The notes: generated by a model not told the origin, from the sequence alone. Shown: positions 41,137 to 50,317, numbered from the stretch's first letter. The stretch is DNA of 64,000 nt from UBA1672 sp050633285 (GCA_050633285.1 JBOEGG010000005.1:248001-312000); one strand, 5' to 3'. Numbers and translations: made by a program.

Positions 41137-42129
41137 TTAAGCGGCTAGCTCTGCTAGTTTCACATGTGGGCGTGGGCCGATATGTGAAATAACTTCAGCC
41201 GCAGCAATAGCACCAAGCTTTCCACATTCTGCAAGTGGTTTACCTTGTGTAAATCCGTATAGAAAACCGGCTGCAAATTGGTCGCCTGCGCCAGTGGTAT
41301 CGATAACTTTTTCCACAGCTACGGCATCAACCTTAATTTGTTCACCTTTAGAGATGATAACGGCACCTTTTTCACTGCGGGTAATCGCGGCGATCTCTAC
41401 GTTAGAGCCAAGAGCGGTGATTGCATCATCAAAGCTATCTGTTTGGTAAAGTGATTTGATTTCATCCTCGTTTGCAAACAGGATATCCACATGGTTTTCC
41501 ACAAGGTTGCGGAAATCGTCACGGTGACGATCAACACAGAATGGGTCAGATAAAGTGAGTGAAATTCTATGGCCTGCTTCATGTGCAAGTTCTGCGGCTG
41601 TGATGAATGCTTTTTTTGCTGTTTCACGGTCGAACAGATAGCCTTCTAAATATGTTACCATTGAAGATGCAATCAGTTCGGCATTTACATCATCGGGGGC
41701 TAGTTCAACACTTGCGCCAAGGAATGTGTTCATTGTGCGATCTGCATCTTCTGTTACACAAATCATGCAACGACCTGTTTTCGCGCCAAGGATGAGTGGT
41801 TGTGTTTCGTAATTCACGCCAAGAGAGCGAATGTCGTTTTGGAAAACTTTACCAAGTTCGTCATCTGCGACTTTACCGATAAATGCGCCGTTTCCACCAA
41901 ATGATGCATAACCGGCCATTGTGTTTGCAGCAGAACCACCGGATGTTTCTGTGCCTTCAGGCATTTGTGAGTAGAGTTCAACTGCGCGTGTTTCCTCGAT
42001 CAAGGTCATTGCGCCTTTTTCCATACCGTATTTTGCGCTTTGTTCAGTGATAAATTCATCTGAAACTTGTGCGAGAACATCAACAAGTGCGTTTCCTACG
42101 GCTACGACACCATATTTTGTGTGTGACAT
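41137..42129 (-). CDS. Adenosine kinase-like PfkB-family sugar kinase
   Basis: A PfkB-family kinase of 330 residues, of the adenosine/inosine-kinase-like type common in alphaproteobacteria. The N-terminal 'YGVVAVGNALVDVLAQV' and 'SGGSAANTMAGYASFGGNGAFIGKV' form the substrate lid and binding site. The C-terminal signature 'VIDTTGAGDQFAAGFLYGF' has the catalytic Asp and the anion hole 'GAGD' intact. The start is ATG 42129, since the open frame upstream of it is atypical. The exact nucleoside is inferred from overall similarity. It converges on the macrodomain gene and is divergent from the TetR regulator. Confidence 0.9.
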   Translation of the reverse strand: MSHTKYGVVAVGNALVDVLAQVSDEFITEQSAKYGMEKGAMTLIEETRAVELYSQMPEGTETSGGSAANTMAGYASFGGNGAFIGKVADDELGKVFQNDIRSLGVNYETQPLILGAKTGRCMICVTEDADRTMNTFLGASVELAPDDVNAELIASSMVTYLEGYLFDRETAKKAFITAAELAHEAGHRISLTLSDPFCVDRHRDDFRNLVENHVDILFANEDEIKSLYQTDSFDDAITALGSNVEIAAITRSEKGAVIISKGEQIKVDAVAVEKVIDTTGAGDQFAAGFLYGFTQGKPLAECGKLGAIAAAEVISHIGPRPHVKLAELAA

Positions 42130-42271
42130 GTTATTCAATCCATCTGTATATCGTTTACATTTCGGGTGTTTTCCTTTCATATGCATGTTCTATATGAATA
42201 GAAACGAAAGAAAATTGAAATCTTTCCCGAATTATTGTTTTATCTTTTATATCAAAAGAAGTGATTATGCC

Positions 42272-42862
42272 ATGGCTGCGAATACAAAAAGTACAAAAGA
42301 TGTTCAGATAAAAGATAAAATTATCGATTCTGCACTTAAATTAGCGGTACTGCATGGGTGGGGGAGTGTTACTCTACGAGAAATTGCAGTAGATGCCGAC
42401 CTTTCAATAGCCGAGTTATATGCCCATATAGATCATAAGGATGATATTCTTGTTTTGCTTGGGAAGGTTATTGATCGACAAGTGCTGGAAAATATGGATA
42501 CGCCGGATGATACGGCCAATATACGCGATCGTTTATTTGATATCATGATGGAGCGTTATGATGTTTTAAATGATTATCGTGATGGTATTATTGCCATGTT
42601 CAATGATTTTAAATGTGACCCTAAGCAAATTGTAATTGGTATGCCGTATTTATGTCGTTCGATGAGCTGGATGTTAGAATCTTGTGGTATTGAAACATCC
42701 GGTGTGAAGGGTGCATTAAAAGTTGCGGGGCTTAGCGGTATATATATCAAGGTACTTGGTACGTGGGCGGAGGATGAAAGCCCTGATTTATCCAAAACAA
42801 TGTCGGCTCTTGATAAGGCGTTGGATAAGGCGGAAAGTGCCGCCGATATGCTTGGTCTATAA
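42272..42862 (+). CDS. TetR-family transcriptional regulator
   Basis: A 196-residue regulator. The N-terminal helix-turn-helix is 'VTLREIAVDADLSIAELYAHIDHKDDIL', the typical TetR pattern (usually 'S-x-x-x-L-Y-x-H-F-x-x-K-x-x-L'). The rest is the helical ligand-binding/dimerisation domain. The start is ATG 42272, a few codons before the first helix. The effector is unknown. It is divergent from the adenosine kinase gene, which it may regulate, and its stop overlaps the end of the convergent degenerate PfkB gene by six bases. Confidence 0.88.
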   Translation: MAANTKSTKDVQIKDKIIDSALKLAVLHGWGSVTLREIAVDADLSIAELYAHIDHKDDILVLLGKVIDRQVLENMDTPDDTANIRDRLFDIMMERYDVLNDYRDGIIAMFNDFKCDPKQIVIGMPYLCRSMSWMLESCGIETSGVKGALKVAGLSGIYIKVLGTWAEDESPDLSKTMSALDKALDKAESAADMLGL

Positions 42863-43765
42863 ATTGTTTTCTATGTAATCTTCTATATCTCCTAAATAGG
42901 GCATTGAAGTGTAAGCCCCATGTTTTTGTGTGCTTAACACCGCGGCGGTTTGTCCGTATATCAGGGCGGTTTCAACTGGTTTTGCTGCTTGAATGCAGGC
43001 GTTGAACGCTCCGCAGAAAATGTCGAAGGCCGCGCTTGGGTCTGTGAGGGTAATGTTCGTTACAGGCGGAATAATTGTCATTTCCTGTTTTCTTGAACAG
43101 AATTCTACTCCATTTAGCCCGTGTTCTTTTAGTGTTATGCAATGTAGATCGTGATTTTTGGTTATTGTTTGGATCAGGGTTTCTTCCGGTATATTCCATA
43201 AGTTGGCGAGATCGGTGAGTACTTTGTCTTCTATAATAAGTGTATCAATCCATTGAAGCATATCTTCTGACAGGTTTTGTGTATGGGAGAGTGAGAGGCT
43301 TGTGAAGCATTCTCTTTCTTTTGCACGCTTAAGAAGGGGTAGGTTTTTCTCTAACGGGAAGTCATTTTGTATAGTGAGTAGGGTTCTTGTATTTAAAATT
43401 TGATCGGTAATTTGTTCTTCGGATGCAATATCATTCGAATTTGATGATGTTATTATGAATGACTTTTCGGGGCTTATGATATGTGTTGTTATATCTGTTA
43501 GGCCTTCGGATTTTGCAATAGAAGTTGAGCGCACACCATTTTTTCGTAAGGCATCCAAGATGGTTTTTGCAAACAGATCATTACCAATTGCGCCGGATAA
43601 AGACACTTGTGCGCCGCATCTTGCTGCTGCGATTGCTTGGAGGGTAGCACTTCCACCGGGCGTCATTGTATTTTGTGTTGCTGTAATGGATGATTCGCAT
43701 GTCTCCAAAGCACAATTTATTTTTGTGCGCATTTCCATACAAATATAACCAAAGTCAAGGATCAT
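42857..43765 (-). CDS. Degenerate PfkB-family kinase
   Basis: A 302-residue protein of the ribokinase/PfkB fold: 'TPGGSATLQAIAAARCGAQVSLSGAIGNDLFAK' is the standard N-terminal binding region and the C-terminal helix pattern is kept. The catalytic block, normally 'T-G-A-G-D', reads 'DPSAAFDIFCGAF'. Asp248 stays as catalytic base, but the Gly-Ala-Gly anion hole is Ser-Ala-Ala-Phe. The first 40 residues are also short, without the usual 'GxxxxD' opening. It may be inactive or altered in phosphate handling. It is probably a paralogue of the intact PfkB kinase 1.6 kb away. Its 3' end overlaps that of the TetR gene. Confidence 0.8.
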   Translation of the reverse strand: MILDFGYICMEMRTKINCALETCESSITATQNTMTPGGSATLQAIAAARCGAQVSLSGAIGNDLFAKTILDALRKNGVRSTSIAKSEGLTDITTHIISPEKSFIITSSNSNDIASEEQITDQILNTRTLLTIQNDFPLEKNLPLLKRAKERECFTSLSLSHTQNLSEDMLQWIDTLIIEDKVLTDLANLWNIPEETLIQTITKNHDLHCITLKEHGLNGVEFCSRKQEMTIIPPVTNITLTDPSAAFDIFCGAFNACIQAAKPVETALIYGQTAAVLSTQKHGAYTSMPYLGDIEDYIENNL

Positions 43766-43941
43766 GTGTTTTTCATATATTAAGGTGTAAAATTATCGTA
43801 CAGTAGAAGACAGTGTAGGTGAATGCACTATTCCAAATAAATTATAAATGAGGAATATTTATTGCGTGCGTTTAAGGAAATACTTGATATCTCTTCGGAA
43901 ACGCAATAATACAAGATCAAAATAGAACAGAGGCGAAATCC

Positions 43942-45159
43942 ATGGATTATAATAAACACTTTGAGAGTTGCGTTGAAGCGGTCAAATCTGAAGGTCGTTA
44001 CCGTGTTTTTGCAACGATGGAGCGTATTGTAGGACGTTTTCCGTATGCGAATTATCATAATGGTGATGGAACATCAAAAGAAGTCGCTGTTTGGTGTAGT
44101 AACGATTATCTGGGGATGGGACAAAATCCAAAGGTTATCGCCGCTGCAAAAGAAGCGATAGATGCCTGTGGATCTGGTGCCGGTGGTACACGTAATATTT
44201 CAGGGACGATGATTTACCATGTTGAATTGGAAGAATCTCTTGCTGATCTGAATAATAAAGAGGCGGCCTTGGTCTTTTCATCCGGTTATGTTGCAAATGA
44301 GGGTGCGCTTAGTACGCTGGGTAAGCTTTTACCTGATTGTGCCATTTTCTCAGATGAGCTTAATCATGCATCTATGATCCATGGTATTAAGGGAAGTAAG
44401 CAGGATAAATATGTTTATCGTCATAATGACCTTGAGCATTTAGAAGAGCTTTTGAAGTCTGTTGATAGTAAGCGTCCGAAAATTGTAGCGTTTGAGTCTG
44501 TATATTCTATGGAAGGGGATATTGCGCCTCTTAAAGAAATTATTGAGCTTGCGGAAAAATATAATGCAATGACGTATCTGGATGAGGTTCATGGTGTTGG
44601 TCTTTATGGGCCACGCGGTGGTGGCGTTGCAGAAGAGCGTGGCTTGATGGATAGAATCGATATTATTGAAGGTACATTCGGTAAGGCATATGGTGCGATG
44701 GGTGGTTTTATCACCGGGCGTAAATCTGTTATTGATGCTGTACGGTGTTATGCTTCCGGCTTTATTTTTACGACAAGTTTACCTCCTGCCGTTTTAGCGG
44801 CGGCGCGTGCGGCTGTTGAGCATTTGAAAGTTTCGGATGTTGAGCGTATTAAGCAGCGTCAGAATGTTGCGCTATTTAAAGACCTTCTTGAAAAAGCCGA
44901 CCTACCGTTTATGCGTGGAGAGAGCCATATTGTTCCGTTGATTGTTGGTGAGCCAACATGTTGTAAAGAGGTTAGCGATATCCTATTGAATGATTACAAT
45001 ATATACGTACAGCCGATTAATTACCCGACTGTTCCAAAGGGAACGGAACGTTTGCGCCTTACTGCGACGGCGGCTCATTCAGAAGAGGATGTGAGGTTTA
45101 TGGCACATACTTTACAGGATTTGTGGGAAAATCATCATGCTTTGCGCGCTGTTGCGTAG
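43942..45159 (+). CDS. hemA: 5-aminolevulinate synthase
   Basis: The PLP enzyme of 405 residues that condenses glycine and succinyl-CoA, the first step of heme synthesis in alphaproteobacteria and mitochondria (Shemin pathway). The PLP-binding Lys is residue 248 in 'IEGTFGKAYGAMGGFITG', and other standard elements are 'CSNDYLGMGQNPKV', 'GSGAGGTRNISGT', 'HNDLEHLEELL' and 'TYLDEVHGVGLYG'. It is complete and of normal length. A 175-base AT-rich gap precedes it, room for its own promoter, and a terminator follows at 45201. Its presence supports an alphaproteobacterial source. Confidence 0.98.
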   Translation: MDYNKHFESCVEAVKSEGRYRVFATMERIVGRFPYANYHNGDGTSKEVAVWCSNDYLGMGQNPKVIAAAKEAIDACGSGAGGTRNISGTMIYHVELEESLADLNNKEAALVFSSGYVANEGALSTLGKLLPDCAIFSDELNHASMIHGIKGSKQDKYVYRHNDLEHLEELLKSVDSKRPKIVAFESVYSMEGDIAPLKEIIELAEKYNAMTYLDEVHGVGLYGPRGGGVAEERGLMDRIDIIEGTFGKAYGAMGGFITGRKSVIDAVRCYASGFIFTTSLPPAVLAAARAAVEHLKVSDVERIKQRQNVALFKDLLEKADLPFMRGESHIVPLIVGEPTCCKEVSDILLNDYNIYVQPINYPTVPKGTERLRLTATAAHSEEDVRFMAHTLQDLWENHHALRAVA

Positions 45160-45200
45160 TATGATTCGATAGAATTACTTGGAAGTAGAGCATAAAAAAT

Positions 45201-45228
45201 CAGCCCTGTTATGAGGGCTGTTTTTGTT
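45201..45228 (+). terminator. Intrinsic terminator after hemA
   Basis: A 7-bp stem, cagccct/agggctg, with a 6-base loop (gttatg) is followed by a T-rich run (tttttgtttt) and preceded by an A-run. It can act in both directions, serving hemA and the small minus-strand gene ending at 45245. Confidence 0.85.
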
Positions 45229-45244
45229 TTATGTAACATCATTT

Positions 45245-45421
45245 TTAAACGGTGATGTTAACGTTTGTTCCGCGCGTGCCGCCTGTTGGTGCAGTATCTA
45301 CAGCTTGTTCAATAACATTTGCAAGAGCTTGTGCTTGCTCAGCTTGTTTTTTTATTCCCGAAAGGGCAACATTTTGGCGCGTTTGTGCAGCTTCTGCGGC
45401 GATTGTTGGTGGTATTTGCAT
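45245..45421 (-). CDS. Small YjfB-like protein (58 residues)
   Basis: A short gene on the minus strand: 'MQIPPTIAAEAAQTRQNVAL' at the start, 'KKQAEQAQALANVIEQAV' in the middle, and 'GGTRGTNVNITV' at the end. A good ribosome site (aagga) lies about eight bases before the ATG. The amphipathic, Ala/Gln-rich helix plus the terminal 'GTNVNI' tail matches the small 'putative motility protein' YjfB-like family. Its function is poorly known and no flagellar gene is near. It is a stand-alone unit sharing the hemA terminator. Confidence 0.7.
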   Translation of the reverse strand: MQIPPTIAAEAAQTRQNVALSGIKKQAEQAQALANVIEQAVDTAPTGGTRGTNVNITV

Positions 45422-45613
45422 ACTATAATTCCTTTATAATATATCCACTATACTACAAAGATGTTTAAATTTTTATAAAAAATGCTCTTGTATGAGAAAT
45501 ATTATGAGGATGGTTTTATTTCGTGCATTGCTGCGTATCGCGACTCATCTTATTATACTTTGTATATACACATCAGATTGATTTTTGTTTTAGTCATAGG
45601 GGGAGCGTTCCAT

Positions 45614-46039
45614 ATGGAATGTCGGCAAATTATCATGAATTACAGTGTTCCGCCCAGTCTTGATGATATCGGGGTACTTGTTCATGCGGCTTGGGAGAGC
45701 CTTCCGGGTGATCTTCTTTTACATTGTGCAGAGTTGGCCATTGTTGTTGAGGAGCTTGTGGATGAAGTGACGCAGCGAGACTTAGACCTTGGCGATGCTT
45801 ATGATCTACTGGCTCTTTATAAAAATGGCGGTGAAATATCCCCCGGAGTAGAGCGTAAGGTTTCTGATGATGACGATTCTTTTGTGCTCTATCGTCGGCC
45901 ACTCTTGGATTTGTGGTGTGAGACCGGAGATGATCTTCAATCTTTGATTAAACAAGTTGTGATTGAGGAACTTGGGCGACATTTTGAATTCTCAGACGTT
46001 GATATTCAAGAAATGGTTGAACGGCACTGTCAGGGGTGA
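45614..46039 (+). CDS. Zincin-like (DUF1025) protein with altered active site
   Basis: A 141-residue protein of the small zincin-like metallopeptidase family, recognised from 'SVPPSLDDIGVLVHAAWESLP', 'FVLYRRPLLDLWCETGDDL' and the C-terminal helix 'EFSDVDIQEM'. The zinc-binding H-E-x-x-H-H-F block common in the family is here 'EELGRHF' (residues 118-124). The first His is Glu and the second is Arg, leaving one His. Zinc binding and peptidase activity are therefore unlikely unless other ligands step in. The start is ATG 45614, nine bases after ggggga; a later ATG at 45635 is possible. The frame is open further upstream but atypical. Confidence 0.82.
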   Translation: MECRQIIMNYSVPPSLDDIGVLVHAAWESLPGDLLLHCAELAIVVEELVDEVTQRDLDLGDAYDLLALYKNGGEISPGVERKVSDDDDSFVLYRRPLLDLWCETGDDLQSLIKQVVIEELGRHFEFSDVDIQEMVERHCQG

Positions 46040-46087
46040 TTGCGTTGTAATTAATGTAATTCTAAACTAGTCAGATGCTTTTGCGAT

Positions 46088-47518
46088 GTGGTAAGGTATT
46101 ATAATAAGTATGGTTATAGATTTGGGAAAGTAGATTTGTCCTTTTTTATTCGGGTGGTTTTTGTTGCAATATTTGGGCTGTGTCTTGTCGGTCAGGACAG
46201 CTTTGCGGCGAGTCCCGAAGTTCCTATAACTTTATCAAGTGACCCCAGTAATATTTTTAGCACAGTTTTAGGCGTTGGTGGTGCAACCACGCGTGTACGA
46301 GAAACATGTGATCCTGAGTTTTGGGATGTGTTAAAGGATCGTGCGTGGGAAGAGGGGCAGCGTGAAATCAATATGAACCAAAATCTTATTGCGCGCCCTG
46401 ATAGTGTTCTCGCGATGACGTGTTTTGATTCCTTTTTAAACCATTTGGCACGATATGCAGATCGTAATTTCCCGGGTGATCCAGATCATTCAGAGGGAGG
46501 GGCCGGTGGTACTTGGAATGAACTTGCTATTGATATCCTTATCTTTGATTTTGGACAAATTTTAGGCGGTGGCGGTGGCGGTGGCTCACCGGGCTATGAG
46601 ATTGCTTTGAATGCGAGTGATCTGGCTTTTGGTAGTGGTGGAGATCCTCTTCTGACAACTGGTTTTAAAATGTATGCTGTGTTGGAATTGTTGGTTCTTG
46701 ATCAGCTTGTCAATGATGTTAGCCCTTTAGGGGTATTTGGTGATGTGACGGATATGCCTTTATGCTCGTTAGAGCGTGGTGGTGACCCGAAGTTGCGTTA
46801 CCTTGATCGAAACTTTCCTGATAATATGATCGGAGGCCGAGCGATAAGTGAAAGTGCAACTGCGGGAATGCCCAGTTGGACACGAATCAGGACTTTGCCG
46901 TCAGGATTGAATGATGTTAATGAATCTAATTATAATGGCTGTGCAAAAATGAACGAAGTTTGGCAACGTGCTAAGTGCTATGATTTTGCAACCGAGTCTG
47001 ATCTTTATAGGGATCCTCCACCATCTGGTGTAGAGCGTGATGGTTTTTATACTCTGAATGACTATGCAACAGGTGTAGATCGTAGATATGTTAATGATAG
47101 TACAGCTGATGGAGATAATTGGAGTGCTCATCGTTGTCCTGCGCCGACAGATGATAATGAGCCGTCTTTAGATGCAGCTTTAGAGGTTTGTCGTTTAGTT
47201 GAGGAGCATGGGGATGGCTCAAACCTTCCTGTGCCTATTCATACGATTTGGTCACTTCTCTTTCCTCAGGATAGTCCAACATGGACAACCGCACATACAG
47301 GTGCGAATCCTGTTCCGGGTGCAGCAGGTGCGCTTGACTCTTATACGCATTTTCTAGGTTTACGTAATCCTGCGAATTGTGGAGATGTTACACCGATTAA
47401 GACAGGGTATATTGTGGATGCTCCGAATAATATTCAATATGTTGATGCAGTTTGCCCTGCGCCAGGATGTTACTTTGATCCGCCCAACTCAATTACGGGA
47501 ACTGGTACTTGTAATTAA
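46088..47518 (+). CDS. Cysteine-rich exported protein of unknown function
   Basis: An exported protein of 476 residues from the GTG at 46088, or about 460 from a TTG at 46136, which has gggaaag five bases before it and would give a tidier signal peptide ('RVVFVAIFGLCLVGQDSFAAS'). The mature part has many cysteines ('RETCDPEFWDVLKDRAWEE', 'MTCFDSFLNHL', 'MPLCSLERG', 'GCAKMNEVW', 'AKCYDFATE', 'HRCPAP', and a C-terminal cluster). It also has a run of seven glycines near residues 158-166. No family was recognised. The C-terminal 'CPAPGCYFDPPNSITGTGTC' looks like a small disulfide knot. A secreted or envelope role is inferred. Confidence 0.75.
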   Translation: MVRYYNKYGYRFGKVDLSFFIRVVFVAIFGLCLVGQDSFAASPEVPITLSSDPSNIFSTVLGVGGATTRVRETCDPEFWDVLKDRAWEEGQREINMNQNLIARPDSVLAMTCFDSFLNHLARYADRNFPGDPDHSEGGAGGTWNELAIDILIFDFGQILGGGGGGGSPGYEIALNASDLAFGSGGDPLLTTGFKMYAVLELLVLDQLVNDVSPLGVFGDVTDMPLCSLERGGDPKLRYLDRNFPDNMIGGRAISESATAGMPSWTRIRTLPSGLNDVNESNYNGCAKMNEVWQRAKCYDFATESDLYRDPPPSGVERDGFYTLNDYATGVDRRYVNDSTADGDNWSAHRCPAPTDDNEPSLDAALEVCRLVEEHGDGSNLPVPIHTIWSLLFPQDSPTWTTAHTGANPVPGAAGALDSYTHFLGLRNPANCGDVTPIKTGYIVDAPNNIQYVDAVCPAPGCYFDPPNSITGTGTCN

Positions 47519-47542
47519 CTTATATGTGAATATGTGAATGTT

Positions 47543-47573
47543 AAAAAGCAGTCTCTAAGGACTGCTTTTTTTA
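47543..47573 (+). terminator. Intrinsic terminator before htpG
   Basis: The stem agcagtc (47547-47553) and gactgct (47560-47566) with a 6-base loop is flanked by an A-run and a long T-run. It separates the cysteine-rich exported gene from convergent htpG and probably works in both directions. Confidence 0.85.
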
Positions 47574-47596
47574 TTAGTATAAATGATGTTTTTGAG

Positions 47597-49540
47597 TTAG
47601 ATCGCTTTGGTCATGAACTCAGACATTCTGCGGGCGAACTCCGTAGGGTTGGATAGAGGCTCTCCTTGGATTATTTTTGCTTGATCAAGGAGTAGGTATG
47701 CGGCGTCAGATACATCACCGCCATTCTCTTTAGACTTGACCAATCGTTCAATAAGGGCGTGTTTGGGGTTGATTTCCAAAACGGGCTTATTATCAGTTTC
47801 GTATTGTTGATGTACTTTCAAAACGCGTTCCATATACATATCAACACCGCCATCTGGTGCCACTAGACATACTGGAGAGTCTGTTAGGCGCTTTGATTTT
47901 CGTACGTTATGGACTTCTTCTTTTAAGATATTTTGAAGCTCTGCCACCAAGTTACCAAAGGATGATGTGTCTTCTTTTTGTTCATCTTCGGTTTCTTTTG
48001 TTTTTGCTTCATCCTGTTTGTCACTTTGATTAAGGTTATCAAGGTCGATGTCACCTTTTGTGATTGATTGGAATTTATGTCCTTTATAATCCAGAATGTT
48101 TTGAAGCCAGAAGTCATCAATTGTGTCTGTGAAGTATAGCACTTCAATATCACGAGCCTTGAACCCTTCTAGTTGCGGGCTGTTCTTTACATTTCCTAGT
48201 GTTTCACCACTGATGTAGTAGATTTCGTTTTGATCGTCTTTCATTCGTTCAACATACTCTTCGAGAGATGTAAATTCATCATTTAAGCTATTACTAGATT
48301 GGAAACGACAAATCTTTAATAGGGCGTGTTGATGCTCTGCTGCGTCATAAAGTCCTTCTTTAAGGACCGGTCCGAATTGTCCCCATAAGCTTATGAATGC
48401 AGGATGGTCATTTCTTGATAATTTGTCCAGATCGCCAAGAATTTTGCGCGCAACGGCGTTTTTAATTTTTTCGATTGTTGGGTTATATTGTAAAGATTCA
48501 CGGCTAATATTTAGGGGTAAGTCTTCGCTGTCGATAACACCGCGGATGAAACGAAGCCACGGATACATTAATGTTTCGAGATCATCGGTGATAAAGACAC
48601 GCTTTACGTATAGTTTTACAAAGTGACGGCGGCTTGGGTCGAACATATCCCAAGGGCGCAATGTCGGTGTGTAGAGCAGGGATGTAAATTCAATAGCTCC
48701 TTCCGCGCGCCAATGTGATGTCATTAGAGGTTCATCATGGCCACCTGAGAGATGGTTGTAGAAATCGGTATGTTCTTGTTCGGTAACTTCTGTGTTGGAT
48801 TTCATCCAGACGGCAGAAGCTTTGTTGATAGCTTCGGCATCTTTGTCTTTTGCAACTTCGGCAGGTGCGCCAAGGTAGATAGGAACGTTAATGTGATCGG
48901 AATATTCCTGCACAGTGACTTTGATTTTTTCATCAAGCAGAAATTCGCATGCTTCATCTTTGATGTCGAGGGTGATAGCCGTTCCGCGTTGTCCGTCAAG
49001 GCGGGCGCTTTCAATATCGTTTGCTTCACGAATAGTAAAACCGGTTTTACCATCTGATTCCCAACACCATATTTGGTCTGAGCCTGCTTTATGGCTTACA
49101 ACTTGTATCTGACTGCCGACCATATAACCGGCATAGAAACCAACACCAAACTGACCGATGAGTTTTAGACGGTCATCGCCATCATTTGTTTCTTTCATTT
49201 GCTCCATCAGGGCGGCTGTTCCCGATTTTGCAATTGTACCAAGATTATCGGCAAGTTCTTCATCTGTCATGCCGATGCCGTTATCAACAACGGTTAATGT
49301 GCGTGTTGTTGTGTCTTTGTAAACGCAGATGCGGAAGTTGGGATTATCTGCGATAAGGTTTGGTGATTCTATTGCATCATAGCGCAGGCGGTCACAGGCA
49401 TCTGCAGAATTTGAGATTAACTCACGTAAGAAAACATCATGGTTTGTGTACAGAGCATGTGCAACGATGTCGAGTAGGCGCGAGACATCTGCACCAAATT
49501 GTTGCTGTTGCTGTTCTTGTGGTTTTTCCTGTGCGCTCAT
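47597..49540 (-). CDS. htpG: Hsp90-family chaperone HtpG
   Basis: A 647-residue ATP-dependent chaperone. The N-terminal GHKL ATPase domain shows 'ELISNSADACDRLRYDAIE', 'TVVDNGIGMTDEELADNLGTIAKSGT' and 'IGQFGVGFYAGYMVG'. The middle domain has 'GVIDSEDLPLNISRESLQ', with its catalytic Arg. The C-terminal dimerisation domain is present. Length and motifs are normal. An acidic insert 'DEAKTKETEDEQKEDTSS' in the C-terminal third is somewhat longer than in E. coli. pdxH lies upstream in the same direction, 69 bases away. Confidence 0.98.
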   Translation of the reverse strand: MSAQEKPQEQQQQQFGADVSRLLDIVAHALYTNHDVFLRELISNSADACDRLRYDAIESPNLIADNPNFRICVYKDTTTRTLTVVDNGIGMTDEELADNLGTIAKSGTAALMEQMKETNDGDDRLKLIGQFGVGFYAGYMVGSQIQVVSHKAGSDQIWCWESDGKTGFTIREANDIESARLDGQRGTAITLDIKDEACEFLLDEKIKVTVQEYSDHINVPIYLGAPAEVAKDKDAEAINKASAVWMKSNTEVTEQEHTDFYNHLSGGHDEPLMTSHWRAEGAIEFTSLLYTPTLRPWDMFDPSRRHFVKLYVKRVFITDDLETLMYPWLRFIRGVIDSEDLPLNISRESLQYNPTIEKIKNAVARKILGDLDKLSRNDHPAFISLWGQFGPVLKEGLYDAAEHQHALLKICRFQSSNSLNDEFTSLEEYVERMKDDQNEIYYISGETLGNVKNSPQLEGFKARDIEVLYFTDTIDDFWLQNILDYKGHKFQSITKGDIDLDNLNQSDKQDEAKTKETEDEQKEDTSSFGNLVAELQNILKEEVHNVRKSKRLTDSPVCLVAPDGGVDMYMERVLKVHQQYETDNKPVLEINPKHALIERLVKSKENGGDVSDAAYLLLDQAKIIQGEPLSNPTEFARRMSEFMTKAI

Positions 49541-49609
49541 GATGTTTGTACTTTCGCAATTTCAATTTTTAAATCAGTGTATTTTTTATGTATGGCCTTG
49601 TAATAAAAA

Positions 49610-50206
49610 TCAAGGGTAAAGGCGTGTAACGTCCCACTCTCCTGCATTATTCTTTGTATAAAGCAAGCGGTCATGCAAACGATCGGGATTATCCCACCAG
49701 AACTCGATGTTTTGCGGGATAAGGCGATAGCCAACCCAGTATGAGGGACGCGGAACTTTTATGTCTTCGGGGTATTGTTCCTGCATTTTTTTTATATCGT
49801 TTTCCAGAGATGCTCTACTTTTTAGAGGGCGTGATTGTTGTGATGCCCATGCACCGACCTGTCTGGCGTAAGGGCGGTTTTCAAAATATGCGTCCGCTTC
49901 GGATTCGCTAACATGCTCTATTTTTCCTTCTACCCTGATTTGTTTGCGTAGGGATTTCCAATGAAAACATAGGGCTGCATATGGGTTCTCGTGCAGTTGT
50001 ATGCCTTTTTTACTTTCACAATTTGTATGGAATTTGAAGCCGAGCTCGTCTACTTGTTTTAGTAATATCATGCGTACGGACGGTTTGCCGTTTGCATCTG
50101 CTGTTGCCAAGGCCATCGCGCCGGGATCATTGATTTCACTGTTCTTGGCTTCTTCTAACCATTCTTTAAATAAGGGGATAGGTGGGGTTGAAATATTTTT
50201 ATCCAT
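49610..50206 (-). CDS. pdxH: Pyridoxamine 5'-phosphate oxidase
   Basis: FMN-dependent oxidase of 198 residues that makes pyridoxal 5'-phosphate, the cofactor used by HemA and others. Characteristic parts are 'AMALATADANGKPSVRMILLK' (FMN-binding Arg), 'FHTNCESKKGIQLHENPYAALCFHW', 'QIRVEGKIEHVSESEADAYF', 'QVGAWASQQS' and the C-terminal 'FWWDNPDRLHDRLLY' and 'VTRLYP'. It is complete and the usual size. It is followed by htpG and probably shares a transcript. Confidence 0.96.
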   Translation of the reverse strand: MDKNISTPPIPLFKEWLEEAKNSEINDPGAMALATADANGKPSVRMILLKQVDELGFKFHTNCESKKGIQLHENPYAALCFHWKSLRKQIRVEGKIEHVSESEADAYFENRPYARQVGAWASQQSRPLKSRASLENDIKKMQEQYPEDIKVPRPSYWVGYRLIPQNIEFWWDNPDRLHDRLLYTKNNAGEWDVTRLYP

Positions 50207-50317
50207 TTGAACAAAGGGTCCTTATGTTTTATACGTATATATCTATGAATTCCATTTATAAAGCGATATAGTCGGAATTCAAACATCTCAATTAATACAG
50301 CATAAAGGTAGAAGCTG

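Noticed and set aside
45224..45439. Plus-strand Cys/Leu-rich frame after hemA
   Set aside because: It is the antisense of the small YjfB-like gene and overlaps the hemA terminator.
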